Assembly: GCF_009729055.1 (NCBI RefSeq)
Contig: NZ_CP045484.1
Coordinates: forward strand, 1,550,001-1,614,000
DNA: 64,000 nt
DNA from: Sulfurisphaera ohwakuensis
GTDB taxonomy: Archaea > Thermoproteota > Thermoprotei_A > Sulfolobales > Sulfolobaceae
Direction: 5' to 3'
Each line of letters starts with the position of its first letter. The stretch's first letter is position 1. A program made the translations under genes and the position numbers. Below are positions 8,339-18,868 of this stretch, piece by piece. The notes under the pieces are model-generated. The model was not told the DNA's origin and did no database searches. It saw only the letters and a program-made list of their open reading frames with translations.

Positions 8339-8630
8339 CTGTATTTTTACTAGGCATGCTTCAGAAAGATTAAGGCTCAGATTAGAAGAACTATCAAACA
8401 CGTATGGATTAGAAATAAGAAGTGAAATATGGAGGGTTATAGATAACTTCTGTAAGAGCGAAAATATAAACTCAAAACCACTTAATGACGAAAAAAGTTT
8501 TTGTGAAAAACTTAGCCATAATTCCCTCTACCTTATAATTGTTTTTATAGTACAGAATAGAATAAAGAAAATAATTACTATATTTCCAACAAATAAGAAA
8601 TCAACTATTGAAAGATATTGTAAGTCGTAA
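8334..8630 (+). CDS. DUF4258/RelE-like protein, apparent AUU start
   Basis: An open frame of 98 codons without ATG, GTG or TTG in its first part. Read from ATT at 8334, overlapping the previous stop, it begins MNCIFTRHASERLRLRL, matching the usual DUF4258/RelE-type opening (F-T-x-H-A-x-x-R). It continues with a helix (LEIRSEIWRVIDNF) and a late strand pair (LYLIIVFIVQ, KIITIFP) as in that fold. It may be a toxin or RNase-like partner of the DUF2283-like gene. Alternatives: a pseudogene that lost its start, or a gene reached by frameshift. Confidence 0.45.
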   Translation: MNCIFTRHASERLRLRLEELSNTYGLEIRSEIWRVIDNFCKSENINSKPLNDEKSFCEKLSHNSLYLIIVFIVQNRIKKIITIFPTNKKSTIERYCKS

Positions 8631-9409
8631 AGATAGTACAGTTATTAAGCTACAAATCTGATATAAGCCTTCTCTCCCATAAGACTACTTCATTAGGTTA
8701 AGGCTTCCATTTACAACCTTTGTTTCTCTCAAAACGTAAAAGCTTATCTCTAAGAGAGGAATGAAAGAACTCGTTTGGATTAACCTATGAAACAGTATAG
8801 CAGTTTACGTAAAATCCTAACGATAAGATAGTTTTTAAATAAACCATTCTTAGCAGTGAATATTCTTACTATAAAAACGATAGAACTTATCCTATTTACT
8901 GAAATTAGATATAAGTATTAGAAAATTCTTTGTAAAAATTATCTTATACAACGATTTTCCAATAAATGCTAACAGTACATGGCTCTTCGAATAGAAGTAT
9001 AAGTTGTAATCATAGCTCAGTTATTATCAGGCAAGCGCATTTTAGCTTACGAAAAATATTCTCATCTAATCGCAACAATATAAATGAGGCTAAATTCTAT
9101 GTCTTTTATAACTTAACAAGTAATAACACTTATAGAACGCTGTAGATTCTTTAAAGTAATTTAATGATATTTTCCTGATATAAAAGTTGTCGTAGTATTC
9201 TTTCAAGAGTTAATAAATACTCTAATTTATTTTCCTGCTTCTATAACTAAAATTTCTCAAATTTCCACAAGTGCTATTTAATCTTACTTAAGATATATAT
9301 CTCTAGACATAAGTTAGATCTTTTTCGCAGTAATTATTGAAGCGTTAATTGCTTTGAGAGCGATAAGTATTTTAAACTTTATGAACGTTATTCTTCTAAC
9401 GGAGAATAA
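8631..9409. other. non-coding AT-rich interval
   Basis: About 780 bases with no frame of gene-like composition and no RNA gene recognised. Around 8870-8985 it shares TATACAACGATTTTCC-AATAAATGCTAA with the repeat near 40095 and looser similarity upstream, a probable third, diverged copy of the dispersed repeat described at 25983 and 39940. The end carries a TATTTTAAA box (9367) and GGAG (9401) serving the next gene. Confidence 0.4.
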
Positions 9410-9775
9410 ATGTTAATATTTAGAGTAAAATATTTTAAGTTGTCAGATAGACTATATTATATGAAAGTTAAATTTAATAAGAAAAAAAGGACTGATTATG
9501 AGATTATTTACGATATACTTAACGCACTTAAAGATGGTCCAATTCCAAAGACTAGGTTAATATATAGGGCTGGGCTAACATATTTAACGGCCACAAGATA
9601 TATACCATATCTAGAAAAACAGAATCTAATAAAGAAGGAAGGGGACTTGTATCATATAACTGAAAAAGGAGAAGAAGTGAGAAAGCTTCTGGAAATTTAT
9701 AAGGTTAAGGCTAATGAAATAAAAGAAATTGTTAGTAAATTAGAGAAAGAAATAGGACCTGAAGAAGAACTTTGA
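9410..9775 (+). CDS. winged-helix transcriptional regulator
   Basis: 121 residues from ATG 9410 (GGAG 6 bases before); an alternative ATG at 9461 with a TATTTTAAG box 25 bases upstream would give a 104-residue protein starting MKVKFNKKKR. The core is a winged helix: helix DYEIIYDILNALKDG, recognition region RLIYRAGLTYLTATRYIPYLEKQNLI, wing KKEGDLYHITEKGEEV, then a C-terminal helix likely for dimerisation. DNA-binding protein of unknown target; the nucleobase transporter operon follows. Confidence 0.75.
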   Translation: MLIFRVKYFKLSDRLYYMKVKFNKKKRTDYEIIYDILNALKDGPIPKTRLIYRAGLTYLTATRYIPYLEKQNLIKKEGDLYHITEKGEEVRKLLEIYKVKANEIKEIVSKLEKEIGPEEEL

Positions 9776-9811
9776 GAAAGTATTTAAATAGGTTAACAAC
9801 ATTTTTTATTA

Positions 9812-10375
9812 ATGAACTTTGTTTCTTGGCTTCTAGTCATTATATCCTTTGCCTATTCATCCTCTCTGTGTGTAGTATCCAAAATAATGAAAAGTAAAAG
9901 CAGATTATTAGGGACAAAAATAAAGAAATTATTGGCGTTAAAATTTATAGAAATGAGTGCGGATTTGTTATCTACGAGTGAATTTGCTGAATTAATGGAG
10001 GAGGTTTCTTTTCTAACAAATTTAGAAGTAATTGATAAGGATGGTTTATTTCATGAACTTTATCAAAAATTTCCGCGTATTGAGAAGGAGTTAAAGGAAG
10101 TATTTATTAGGGTTAGTCTAGTCAACAAGATTGATTACCTTGCCAAAGACCTAGAAAGAAAAGCGTTCGTTCTAAGAATAGCTGCAGGTTTAATGTTCAT
10201 ATCTGTACTAGGTTTAGTCACATATTTTGATTTTTGTCCTTACATTTCAATTTTATCTATAGTGCAATATACAACTACTGGATTGATGATAGTATTACCT
10301 TTAATAATATTTGATTCGTTAAAAACCCTTTATCGATCGGACAAAATAATTAGAGACTTTTTAAGGGAAAAGTGA
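9812..10375 (+). CDS. membrane protein of unknown function
   Basis: 187 residues with one hydrophobic helix at the N-terminus (about 3-22) and two near the C-terminus (about 128-146 and 150-172), separated by a charged cytoplasmic-like region of about 100 residues rich in helices. I recognise no family. It lies between a regulator and an NCS1 transporter (9 bases upstream of the latter) in the same direction, suggesting co-transcription. ATG 9812 has TATTTAAAT about 30 bases upstream, so transcription may also begin here. Confidence 0.6.
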   Translation: MNFVSWLLVIISFAYSSSLCVVSKIMKSKSRLLGTKIKKLLALKFIEMSADLLSTSEFAELMEEVSFLTNLEVIDKDGLFHELYQKFPRIEKELKEVFIRVSLVNKIDYLAKDLERKAFVLRIAAGLMFISVLGLVTYFDFCPYISILSIVQYTTTGLMIVLPLIIFDSLKTLYRSDKIIRDFLREK

Positions 10376-10384
10376 TTTTTAGTT

Positions 10385-11959
10385 TTGATGGCTGAAATAG
10401 AGAGATCGTCAATAGTAAGATATTATAAAGATAGGGGACAAGTAGAATTAACTAATGTTTTTCCAAATGAGAAACTGTTATGGAACGCTGATATTCATCC
10501 AGTGCCAGTAAAAGGTAGAAATTGGGGAGCATTAACTTATTTCTGGATTTGGGTCTCAATGGTTTTTATTGTGCCTTCATGGACTTTAGCAAGTGTTGGT
10601 TTGGTTCTTGGTTTATCTGTTATTCAATCAATTTTTATAGTATTTTTAGGAAATTTAATTGTTTTAATCCCAATGATTATCCAATCTCACGGAGGAGCTA
10701 GATACGGTTTAGCAGAGCCACAATTAACAAGAACTAGGTGGGGTATTTACGGAGCAATTCTCCCTAGTTGGATTAGGGCTATAATAGGTGCAGGTTGGTG
10801 GGGGATTGAGAGTTATATCATAACTGAAGCAGCAACTGCAATCTATACTATTTTAACTGGAAAAGTTAACATTGTGGAATATACCGCGACACATTATTCA
10901 AATTACCCATTTATATTAGCTATTGATTTTCCAACAGTATTTTGGGGAGTATTTGCTGGAGTTATTTTAGCTCAAATCCTGGTATTTTACTTCTCTCCGA
11001 TAAATAAAGGACAACCTGCTTTGAAATGGTTAGCAAGAATTGGTGGTCCAGTAATACTTTTAACTTATCTAGTTACGTGGATTTATTTCATGAATAAAGT
11101 AAGTTGGTCTATAAATATCTTTTCTTTATCAGCTTCTTCCTCTCCATCGATATTATCTTTCTTAACATTCTTAAACGCAAATATTGCATTTTGGGCTACC
11201 ATGGCACTAACGATGCCAGATTATACTAGATTTGCAAAAAACCAGTTTTCTCAAACTATAGGTCAAATTCCTATGCCTCTTTTAATGCTATTTATTGCTG
11301 TTATGTCAGTCATGACAACGTCAGTATCATTAAAGCTTTATGGAGAAGCAATTTGGGATCCAATAATTCTAATTACCCTTCATACAAGTTTCGCAATCCC
11401 ATTACTTTTAGGAATAATTTTGGGAACTTTCCTTGTTAATGTTTATGCTAATGCTGTTGGTCCTGCTTATGATTTTGCAAATACGTTTCCTAAATATTTA
11501 TCATGGTTTAGAGGATCTTTGATCTTAATAATAGTAGGATTAGTGATAGGTGCATGGAGTTATTACGGTAATGCGTATAGTTACATACAAAATTGGTTAT
11601 TAACTTATGGCGGTCTTTTAGGGAGTATTGAAGGTATAATTATATTTGATTATGCCGTTATTAGAAGGTTTAAGATCGACTTACCTGATGTGTTTCTAAG
11701 TAAAGGGAGATATAGGTATTGGAAGGGAATTAACCCAGCGGCGTTAATTACTTTCGTAGTCATATCCTTATTACTCTATCTACCATATCCAAGTGAGAAC
11801 ATAGTTCTAGATAATTCATGGGTTTTATCGTTCTTACTTTCTGGAGCAATTTATATTCCTTTAATGATATTCTGGGTTATTCCTAAATATCAGCCATTCT
11901 TAAAAGGTTCTTTAAGAGAAGGATATATTTCAGAAGAATCTAGGAAAATCTATAGTTAA
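10385..11959 (+). CDS. NCS1-family nucleobase:cation symporter
   Basis: 524-residue integral membrane protein with about 12 helices. The motifs are those of the nucleobase:cation symporter-1 family: an N-terminal NEKLLWNADIHPVPVKGRNW loop, then ARYGLAEPQLTRTRWGIYGAILPSWIRA and GAGWWGIESY in helix 3, NANIAFWATMALTMPDYTRFAK, and NVYANAVGPAYDFANTFP. It probably imports a purine, pyrimidine or hydantoin with H+ or Na+; the substrate cannot be told. It may start at the second ATG (10388). The stop overlaps the convergent kinase gene by 4 bp. Confidence 0.88.
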   Translation: MMAEIERSSIVRYYKDRGQVELTNVFPNEKLLWNADIHPVPVKGRNWGALTYFWIWVSMVFIVPSWTLASVGLVLGLSVIQSIFIVFLGNLIVLIPMIIQSHGGARYGLAEPQLTRTRWGIYGAILPSWIRAIIGAGWWGIESYIITEAATAIYTILTGKVNIVEYTATHYSNYPFILAIDFPTVFWGVFAGVILAQILVFYFSPINKGQPALKWLARIGGPVILLTYLVTWIYFMNKVSWSINIFSLSASSSPSILSFLTFLNANIAFWATMALTMPDYTRFAKNQFSQTIGQIPMPLLMLFIAVMSVMTTSVSLKLYGEAIWDPIILITLHTSFAIPLLLGIILGTFLVNVYANAVGPAYDFANTFPKYLSWFRGSLILIIVGLVIGAWSYYGNAYSYIQNWLLTYGGLLGSIEGIIIFDYAVIRRFKIDLPDVFLSKGRYRYWKGINPAALITFVVISLLLYLPYPSENIVLDNSWVLSFLLSGAIYIPLMIFWVIPKYQPFLKGSLREGYISEESRKIYS

Positions 11960-13245
11960 CAAGAAAATCTTTTTAATCCTTCTATTACTTGGAAGATGCT
12001 AGGTCTTTTTCTATAATCGGGATATACTAAAGAAAGTAAATATTTCTGGAATTTTTTCGAGGTAGAGGAGTAAAGTTTTAGGTAATAATTTACATATTTT
12101 GAATAAACTGAATTCATATCGTTTGTGAATACTATCTCATCTGGATTAAAACCGCTTCTACCCCAGGTTAATGCTAGTAATGAAGCACCAAGCGAAAACA
12201 CGTCCATTACTGGCATTGAAGGATATGCCATATATTGTTCTGGTGGCGCGTATTCTGAAGTTAGATGAGTAGGGATTTCTCTTATTCTTTTGGCGGAACC
12301 TAAATCTCCTAACTTTACTTTTATATTACAAATTTCTTCTGGGTTTGTAACTTCTTTTGGAAGTAAGAAATTACTTGGTTTAACATCCAAGTGAACATAA
12401 CCAGCAGTATGAAGGGTTCTTAGTGCGTATGCGATATCTAAACCGATTTTTGCAACTATTTCTTCCCAGTTTGAGGAGTAATTAAACCCTTTAGACAATA
12501 AGGAGAGAACTGATCCTCCAGCCATGTATTCCATAATAATAGCTGGTGGTGATGATAGGTATAGAAATGGATCACCTCTCATTATTTCCTTTATATTTGT
12601 TAGGTCATTATATACTGCGTAAATACGAACTAGGTACTCAGATTTTGAGGTAATTTCCACTAGATTTATTGCTTCTTTAGATAACTCCCTAAAGAGATTT
12701 AAACTAGAGACTGTCGCCGACATGTTAGCATTGTCTATTTTTGGTATTTTAATTGCGTAATTAATTCCGTTTTTTACTCCTCTGAGTACAAAGGAATTTC
12801 CGCCTTCTCCTATAATCCCTACAATTTTATAACCGTAAATTTCTTTCCCAAGCCAAGAGTTTGGAAAACTTGGTAAGATCTTACTCTTATACTTTTCATA
12901 TATTTGTTGTAAATTAGTGGAATGGAATAACTCTTTTAGATAATCACAAATCTCATACTCTGACAAACACTCAATAGGAACGAGAGAGGGTATTTTTATT
13001 GCTGCATATACTGAGGCTGTAGATGGGGTGTAAAAAGATATAAGATATGAATCTTGCGATCTAGAAATAGAAAAGGTTTTATCACTAACTGAAGTCGATG
13101 GAAACAAAGTCTTTTTTACTATAGGTTCCAGAGCCGATCCGAAGAAAATAATCTCAATGGGAGAAATAACTAGAGGGATTTTCTTTTCAATAGATATAGT
13201 TGACAATGAAGAAAAATCCTTTTGTAGCTTGCTAAAAATTATCAT
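11956..13245 (-). CDS. eukaryotic-like serine/threonine protein kinase
   Basis: 429 residues. An N-terminal region of about 135 residues of unknown fold precedes a complete kinase domain: glycine loop GEGGNS (146-151), catalytic lysine K166 in AIKIPK, HLDVKPSN (H285, D287, K289, N292), metal-binding DLG (314-316, in place of DFG) and APPEQY (333-338) with D348. All catalytic residues are present, so activity is expected. No transmembrane helix. It faces the NCS1 gene convergently and lies 15 bp downstream of a DUF973 gene on the same strand. Confidence 0.9.
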   Translation of the reverse strand: MIIFSKLQKDFSSLSTISIEKKIPLVISPIEIIFFGSALEPIVKKTLFPSTSVSDKTFSISRSQDSYLISFYTPSTASVYAAIKIPSLVPIECLSEYEICDYLKELFHSTNLQQIYEKYKSKILPSFPNSWLGKEIYGYKIVGIIGEGGNSFVLRGVKNGINYAIKIPKIDNANMSATVSSLNLFRELSKEAINLVEITSKSEYLVRIYAVYNDLTNIKEIMRGDPFLYLSSPPAIIMEYMAGGSVLSLLSKGFNYSSNWEEIVAKIGLDIAYALRTLHTAGYVHLDVKPSNFLLPKEVTNPEEICNIKVKLGDLGSAKRIREIPTHLTSEYAPPEQYMAYPSMPVMDVFSLGASLLALTWGRSGFNPDEIVFTNDMNSVYSKYVNYYLKLYSSTSKKFQKYLLSLVYPDYRKRPSIFQVIEGLKRFSC

Positions 13246-13260
13246 AAAATAAATCTTTAG

Positions 13261-14082
13261 TTAAGGGTTATATATTGCTTGTAGTGTTTCTGTGAAAGTT
13301 GAATATCCTGTAGTTATTACCAATGTTACCTTATATTGTGTAGGAGATAAGAATAGCGGAGTCCCCATATTAATTATAACGTTATTTATACCTAAAGTGA
13401 GTGGAATTGAAAGCATTACTGCATAAGGTGTTCCTTCAATTTTTGCACTAGTTATTGTACCGTAAATCTTGGAATCAAGAGTAAGGTAAATATAACCGTT
13501 ACTTCTGATTATTCCTAGCCCTATCTCTTTTACTTGATTACTGCTAACGGTAGTAGTTGTTAATGGTTTATTCATTATTCTATTTAATCCCACAGCTGTT
13601 ACTATAAAACCTATAATTGAGATTATTGGGAAGACGTTAAGAATCGCACCATGTTTAATTAACTCTTCTCCATAAGCATTAGCTATTCTATCTAATCCTT
13701 CCTTAATTAAGGCAAAACCTATAATAAAAAGTATTATGGATACGAACCCTATAATATGGATAAACACTGAACCGACAATAACTAACAAAGAACCAGTATC
13801 TGCACGACCTTTATAAACACTTAAATTTCTGAACCCAGAGTAAAGAAAAATTCCACTAATTATGCCCAATATTAATGCTAAAATCTGTAAAAGTAACGAG
13901 GTGATTAAGCCATTTAAGGAAACAATATTACCAGTAGAAAGCACTTGTAAAAGCTCTGTAATTTCGATAATTACTGAGGAAAAATATACAATTTCTGTTA
14001 CTGTTAACAATAAAAAGGCATTTCTCAATTTGGAAAACTCTGTAGCCTCGTTAACTATCATAAGATTTAGTGTAACCAACAC
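13261..14082 (-). CDS. DUF973-family membrane protein
   Basis: 273 residues. Four or five transmembrane helices (about 25-45, 57-82, 90-130, 145-168) with the glycine-rich GIISGIFLYSGF and GFALIKEGLDRIA segments, followed by an outer beta domain of about 100 residues ending TLQAIYNP. The layout (helical bundle plus beta tail ending in a Y-x-P) repeats in the protein at 58526-59527, also DUF973, a family expanded in Sulfolobales with no known function. It is followed on the same strand by the kinase, perhaps its partner. Confidence 0.75.
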   Translation of the reverse strand: MLVTLNLMIVNEATEFSKLRNAFLLLTVTEIVYFSSVIIEITELLQVLSTGNIVSLNGLITSLLLQILALILGIISGIFLYSGFRNLSVYKGRADTGSLLVIVGSVFIHIIGFVSIILFIIGFALIKEGLDRIANAYGEELIKHGAILNVFPIISIIGFIVTAVGLNRIMNKPLTTTTVSSNQVKEIGLGIIRSNGYIYLTLDSKIYGTITSAKIEGTPYAVMLSIPLTLGINNVIINMGTPLFLSPTQYKVTLVITTGYSTFTETLQAIYNP

Positions 14083-14086
14083 GTAT

Positions 14087-15394
<1,308 letters not shown>

Positions 15395-15456
15395 TCATTT
15401 CTCTTTATTAGCGTTTTCCAAATTCTTTTATACCGCCTTTAGTAGTAGTTTTATTG

Positions 15457-15753
15457 ATGGAAGACTTTATTGATAAGTTAAGCAATGTAGTAGCGAAACT
15501 TTATAAAGGGGAGCCTCTAACAGAAGAAGAAAGGGCTTATGCTATCGCTATATTTGAGACTGTAGCCCAATATCTTAAAACCTGGAATGATTTAACTAAA
15601 AAGTTAGAGGAGCTAGAGAAAAAAGTAAAAATGCAAGAGGAGGAGATAAATAGAATGATCGAATATGAGAGAGAATTAAAAAAGAAATTACAGATTACTG
15701 AGAATAAATTAGCAATTTTAGAAAAGAATGTTTTTCTACTACCTAAAAACTAA
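15457..15753 (+). CDS. small coiled-coil protein
   Basis: 98 residues from ATG 15457 (a TTG directly before it, at 15454, is less likely); TTTTATA lies about 28 bases upstream, fitting a leaderless transcript. An N-terminal helical part (EDFIDKLSNVVAKLYKGEPLTEEERAYAIAIFE, about 30 residues) leads into a coiled coil from about 45 to 90 rich in K, E and L heptads. No cysteines, no membrane segment. Function unknown. It diverges from trpB2. Confidence 0.65.
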   Translation: MEDFIDKLSNVVAKLYKGEPLTEEERAYAIAIFETVAQYLKTWNDLTKKLEELEKKVKMQEEEINRMIEYERELKKKLQITENKLAILEKNVFLLPKN

Positions 15754-16213
15754 ATATTTTTTCATAGAGGTGTTAGATCCTTTTCATGTTAATAGAAATC
15801 TTTTATATTGGTTTATGACAACTTTTTCATTAATAAAGGACGACTTCTCATACCACTAGGTAGGAGATATAAGCATTGAGCAGTTATAGTTTCATGTTGA
15901 GGACTAAACATTTAATCATGAGTGAGTATAAAATGAAAGTGTAAGGACAAATGAGGAATTAACACCTATATATTATTGTTTTCTAAGTATATAGGTATCT
16001 ATGTAGCGTTGTTAGAGTAATAAAAATTTTAGAAAAAATATAAAAGGAGTTATTCTTCTCTTCCATTAAGCTTTCTTTTCTTATCCTCGACTTTACAACT
16101 ATAAAATTACTCCTAAATAAATGAAGAATTTTGAACTTATCTTTGTTAGTAAGAATATATCTTATATAATAAATGAAAATAATCATCTATTTAATATTGG
16201 TTAAACGAGTAGC
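15754..16213. other. non-coding interval
   Basis: 460 bases. A 67-codon minus-strand frame (15983-16186) is very hydrophobic, and AT-rich like its surroundings, and lacks a convincing promoter or domain, so I do not call it. No repeat or RNA gene recognised. Confidence 0.4.
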
Positions 16214-16840
16214 TCATAAATGGAAAAAGGAAATAACTAAACCGGGCTCAATTAATGAATCTATTAGTGCATGAGATATAATGCACGGTACAATACTTTT
16301 ACTTGAATTAAATACGTACGCTAGGCCTAATCCTAACAAAAATGTACCTAAGACACCTCCAAGTCCCCATGTTATATGGTAGACTCCAAATAGAGAGGCT
16401 GAAAGGAGGGATGATTTCAGTGTACCATAAGTTCTCGATTGAGTAATTATAAATCCTCTGAAGACTACTTCTTCAGAAAAACCTGCAATAATTGCTGTGG
16501 TAATAGCTATACATTTTAGGAAGTTAATTTCAAAAGCATATTGTAGCACTTGTGGGATTTGTAGTTCGATAAGCGAATAAATTGTTGCTATGAATATGGC
16601 TAGGATTATTGAGGTTATAGAAGTAGGTTTGTGAAATCCTAAATCTGCTAAAGTTATTCCTAATCGTCTTATTAAAAATAAAAAGATCGATATTCCGACA
16701 AGTTCACTTATACTTATTGTTACTAGAAAAAATTCTATTCTAGAAGTACTCTCCATAACTAACGGATACATTAGAAATGTAATCCCTATAACTACAAGAA
16801 AAAAGACAGATACATATTTTACAATTGAAATAATATTCAT
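16214..16840 (-). CDS. CPBP-family intramembrane metalloprotease
   Basis: 208 residues with about six transmembrane helices. The CPBP (CAAX protease and bacteriocin-processing) motifs are complete: E123-E124 and R128 in FSEEVVFRG, H155 in FGVYHITWG, H190 in IISHALIDS. These ligate zinc and cut substrates within the membrane. Archaeal substrates are unknown. Monocistronic, surrounded by long non-coding DNA. Confidence 0.85.
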   Translation of the reverse strand: MNIISIVKYVSVFFLVVIGITFLMYPLVMESTSRIEFFLVTISISELVGISIFLFLIRRLGITLADLGFHKPTSITSIILAIFIATIYSLIELQIPQVLQYAFEINFLKCIAITTAIIAGFSEEVVFRGFIITQSRTYGTLKSSLLSASLFGVYHITWGLGGVLGTFLLGLGLAYVFNSSKSIVPCIISHALIDSLIEPGLVISFFHL

Positions 16841-17641
16841 AAGTATTGTTCAACTTAGACTTTATAAAATTTACCATAGGAACTGAAAATATTGGAAAGG
16901 CTAATCATAGCAGAGCTAGACGTTGTGAATTATCATATAAAGAGTTCATAGCACCATAAAAAAGATATAAAGCCATTAACTCATTAAGCCTTCATAAGGA
17001 TAATAAGCGTTAAATTATTACATAATATTTCACAAATTTATATAAATATTATAATAGAGATAATATAAAGCAATTTTTGTTCAAGAAAACAATATAAATT
17101 AAGAATTTTTGAAAATTCAAGAGGATTTACGACTTGATGATAAGGTTATAAAAACTCAAACACTTCCGTAATCCGCCTTTAAGTAATATACCGTGTATAA
17201 CAAAATCAATTTAATATTTTCTACTTATGAAGATTTACTGACTTAACTAATTGATATACTTTCTGAGAATTTAAAGGATCCTAAATATATACAAGGTTTA
17301 TGTATAATTTGAATGGTCTATATTTTCCTTCAAACTATAACAAGATATAATATTACCAATATAATGTATTCTATTTACCTTACTTTTTTATGAGATTTAT
17401 AGGAGTACGTTCTATTTAATTACTATATTATTGTTGAATGACTTCATTAGTATTTATGCTTAATTTTACCATATAGAAAATAAACTACCTATATTCAGTA
17501 AAAAATTCTATATTATATAACCATATCTATTTAAAAATTACTATATTGCAGGATTTTATGTAAAATGCAATCTGAAAAACTTAAATATTGCGATATTGAA
17601 AGAGAATATGTTTAGAAGAAGAAAGAGAGGATTGTTTAAAT
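16841..17641. other. non-coding AT-rich interval
   Basis: 800 bases, very AT-rich, no frame that looks coding and no recognisable RNA gene or repeat. The last 100 bases carry the likely promoter for the YVTN gene (CTTAAATATTG near 17580) and a purine-rich GAAGAAGAAAGAGAGG stretch 30-10 bases before its GTG. Confidence 0.4.
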
Positions 17642-18742
17642 GTGACTTACAAATCTAGATTGTTAAAGTTAATAATAATATCTGTAATATTCATTGCATT
17701 AATATTAATATTAATAGGACTACAAGGTAATAATTTAGGTTATGTAAAGTATACATTATATTTTAATAATACAATTAATAATTTTAATGCCCCTTTATGT
17801 ATTGCTTATGATGCTAACAATAACTTTTTGTACGTAACTAACTTTCTCTCCAATTCTGTTATTGTTATCAATGCAAGTGTGAATCAAGTGGTTGGGAATG
17901 TATCGGTTGGGTTGTATCCTACGGCTATTGTTTTTGATCCTAGTAATAATTATTTGTATGTTGTGAATAGTGGTTCTAACTCTATTAATGGATCAAACTC
18001 TATTTCTGTAATTGACCCCACTACAAATCAAGTTATTAAAAACATAGTAGTGAAAGATGGTAATGAAATCGTTTTTGATCCTAGTAATAATTATTTGTAT
18101 GTTGCTAGTAGCAGTTCTAATTCTATTTCTGTAATTGACCCCACTACAAATCAAGTTATTAAAAACATAGTAGTGAAGGATCCTTACGGTATTGTTTATG
18201 ATCCTAATAATAACTATATATACGTAACAAATCCTGCTGCTGGTACTATTTCAATCATTAATCCTAACACTGATCAAGTGGTTGGGAATGTATCGGTTGG
18301 GTTGTATCCTACGGCTATTGTTTTTGATCCTAGTAATAATTATTTGTATGTTGTGAATAGTGGTTCTAACTCTGTTTCTGTAATTAATCCTGCTACGAAT
18401 AAAGTAATTACAAATATAAAAGTAGGTAAAAGTCCTTACGCTATTGCATATGATCATCATAACGGTTATCTTTATGTAACTAATTCAGGTTCCCAATTTA
18501 TTTCTGTCATTAACCCTAGTACAAACAAAGTTATTGGGAACATAACGTTAAAATATTATTCTTACGGTATTGTTTATGATCCTAATAATAACTATATATA
18601 CGTAACAAACTTTTACTCTGGTGCTATTTCAATCATTTCTACTTCTTCGCCTGTAAATGTTCTTCTTATTTCTATTCTATTAGCTGTGGTTATTATTACA
18701 ATAACTGTTGGATTACTATTAATAAGGAAATGGAGGAAGTGA
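17642..18742 (+). CDS. YVTN beta-propeller surface protein
   Basis: 366 residues from GTG 17642. One N-terminal transmembrane segment (about 8-27), a chain of about seven YVTN/NHL-type beta-propeller repeats (each YDPxNNYxYVTNxxSxxxSVINPxTNxVxxNIxVG, about 42 residues) from 45 to 330, and a C-terminal helix (about 338-360) ending in RKWRK, so the propeller faces outside and both ends are anchored. Such proteins are surface or adhesion factors. Two blocks are near-identical at DNA level: 17884-17985 with 18274-18375, and 17999-18055 with 18123-18178, signs of recent internal duplication or conversion. Confidence 0.82.
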   Translation: MTYKSRLLKLIIISVIFIALILILIGLQGNNLGYVKYTLYFNNTINNFNAPLCIAYDANNNFLYVTNFLSNSVIVINASVNQVVGNVSVGLYPTAIVFDPSNNYLYVVNSGSNSINGSNSISVIDPTTNQVIKNIVVKDGNEIVFDPSNNYLYVASSSSNSISVIDPTTNQVIKNIVVKDPYGIVYDPNNNYIYVTNPAAGTISIINPNTDQVVGNVSVGLYPTAIVFDPSNNYLYVVNSGSNSVSVINPATNKVITNIKVGKSPYAIAYDHHNGYLYVTNSGSQFISVINPSTNKVIGNITLKYYSYGIVYDPNNNYIYVTNFYSGAISIISTSSPVNVLLISILLAVVIITITVGLLLIRKWRK

Positions 18743-18786
18743 ACTTCACTTCTCCTAACCCTAAATGCATAATTGTTCTTTGTCAC

Positions 18787-18801
18787 ATGTTACAGTAACA
18801 T
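18787..18801. promoter_or_regulatory. perfect palindrome next to IS607 left end
   Basis: ATGTTAC-A-GTAACAT, 7-bp arms around one base, followed by TAAAAATG. It lies 45-60 bases after the YVTN stop and about 13 bases before the IS607 boundary. It could be a transcription end, an operator, or a target feature. Confidence 0.3.
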
Positions 18802-18868
18802 TAAAAATGTACAAAGACTGTAACATTTCTGCGTAACTTTTAAATACTTCTAGTTACTTCTAATTACT

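Noticed and set aside
15983-16186. 67-codon hydrophobic minus-strand frame
   Set aside because: Composition equals that of surrounding AT-rich DNA; no promoter, domain or conserved context.
18251-18460. Frame antisense to the YVTN gene
   Set aside because: Produced by the repetitive blades on the opposite strand.
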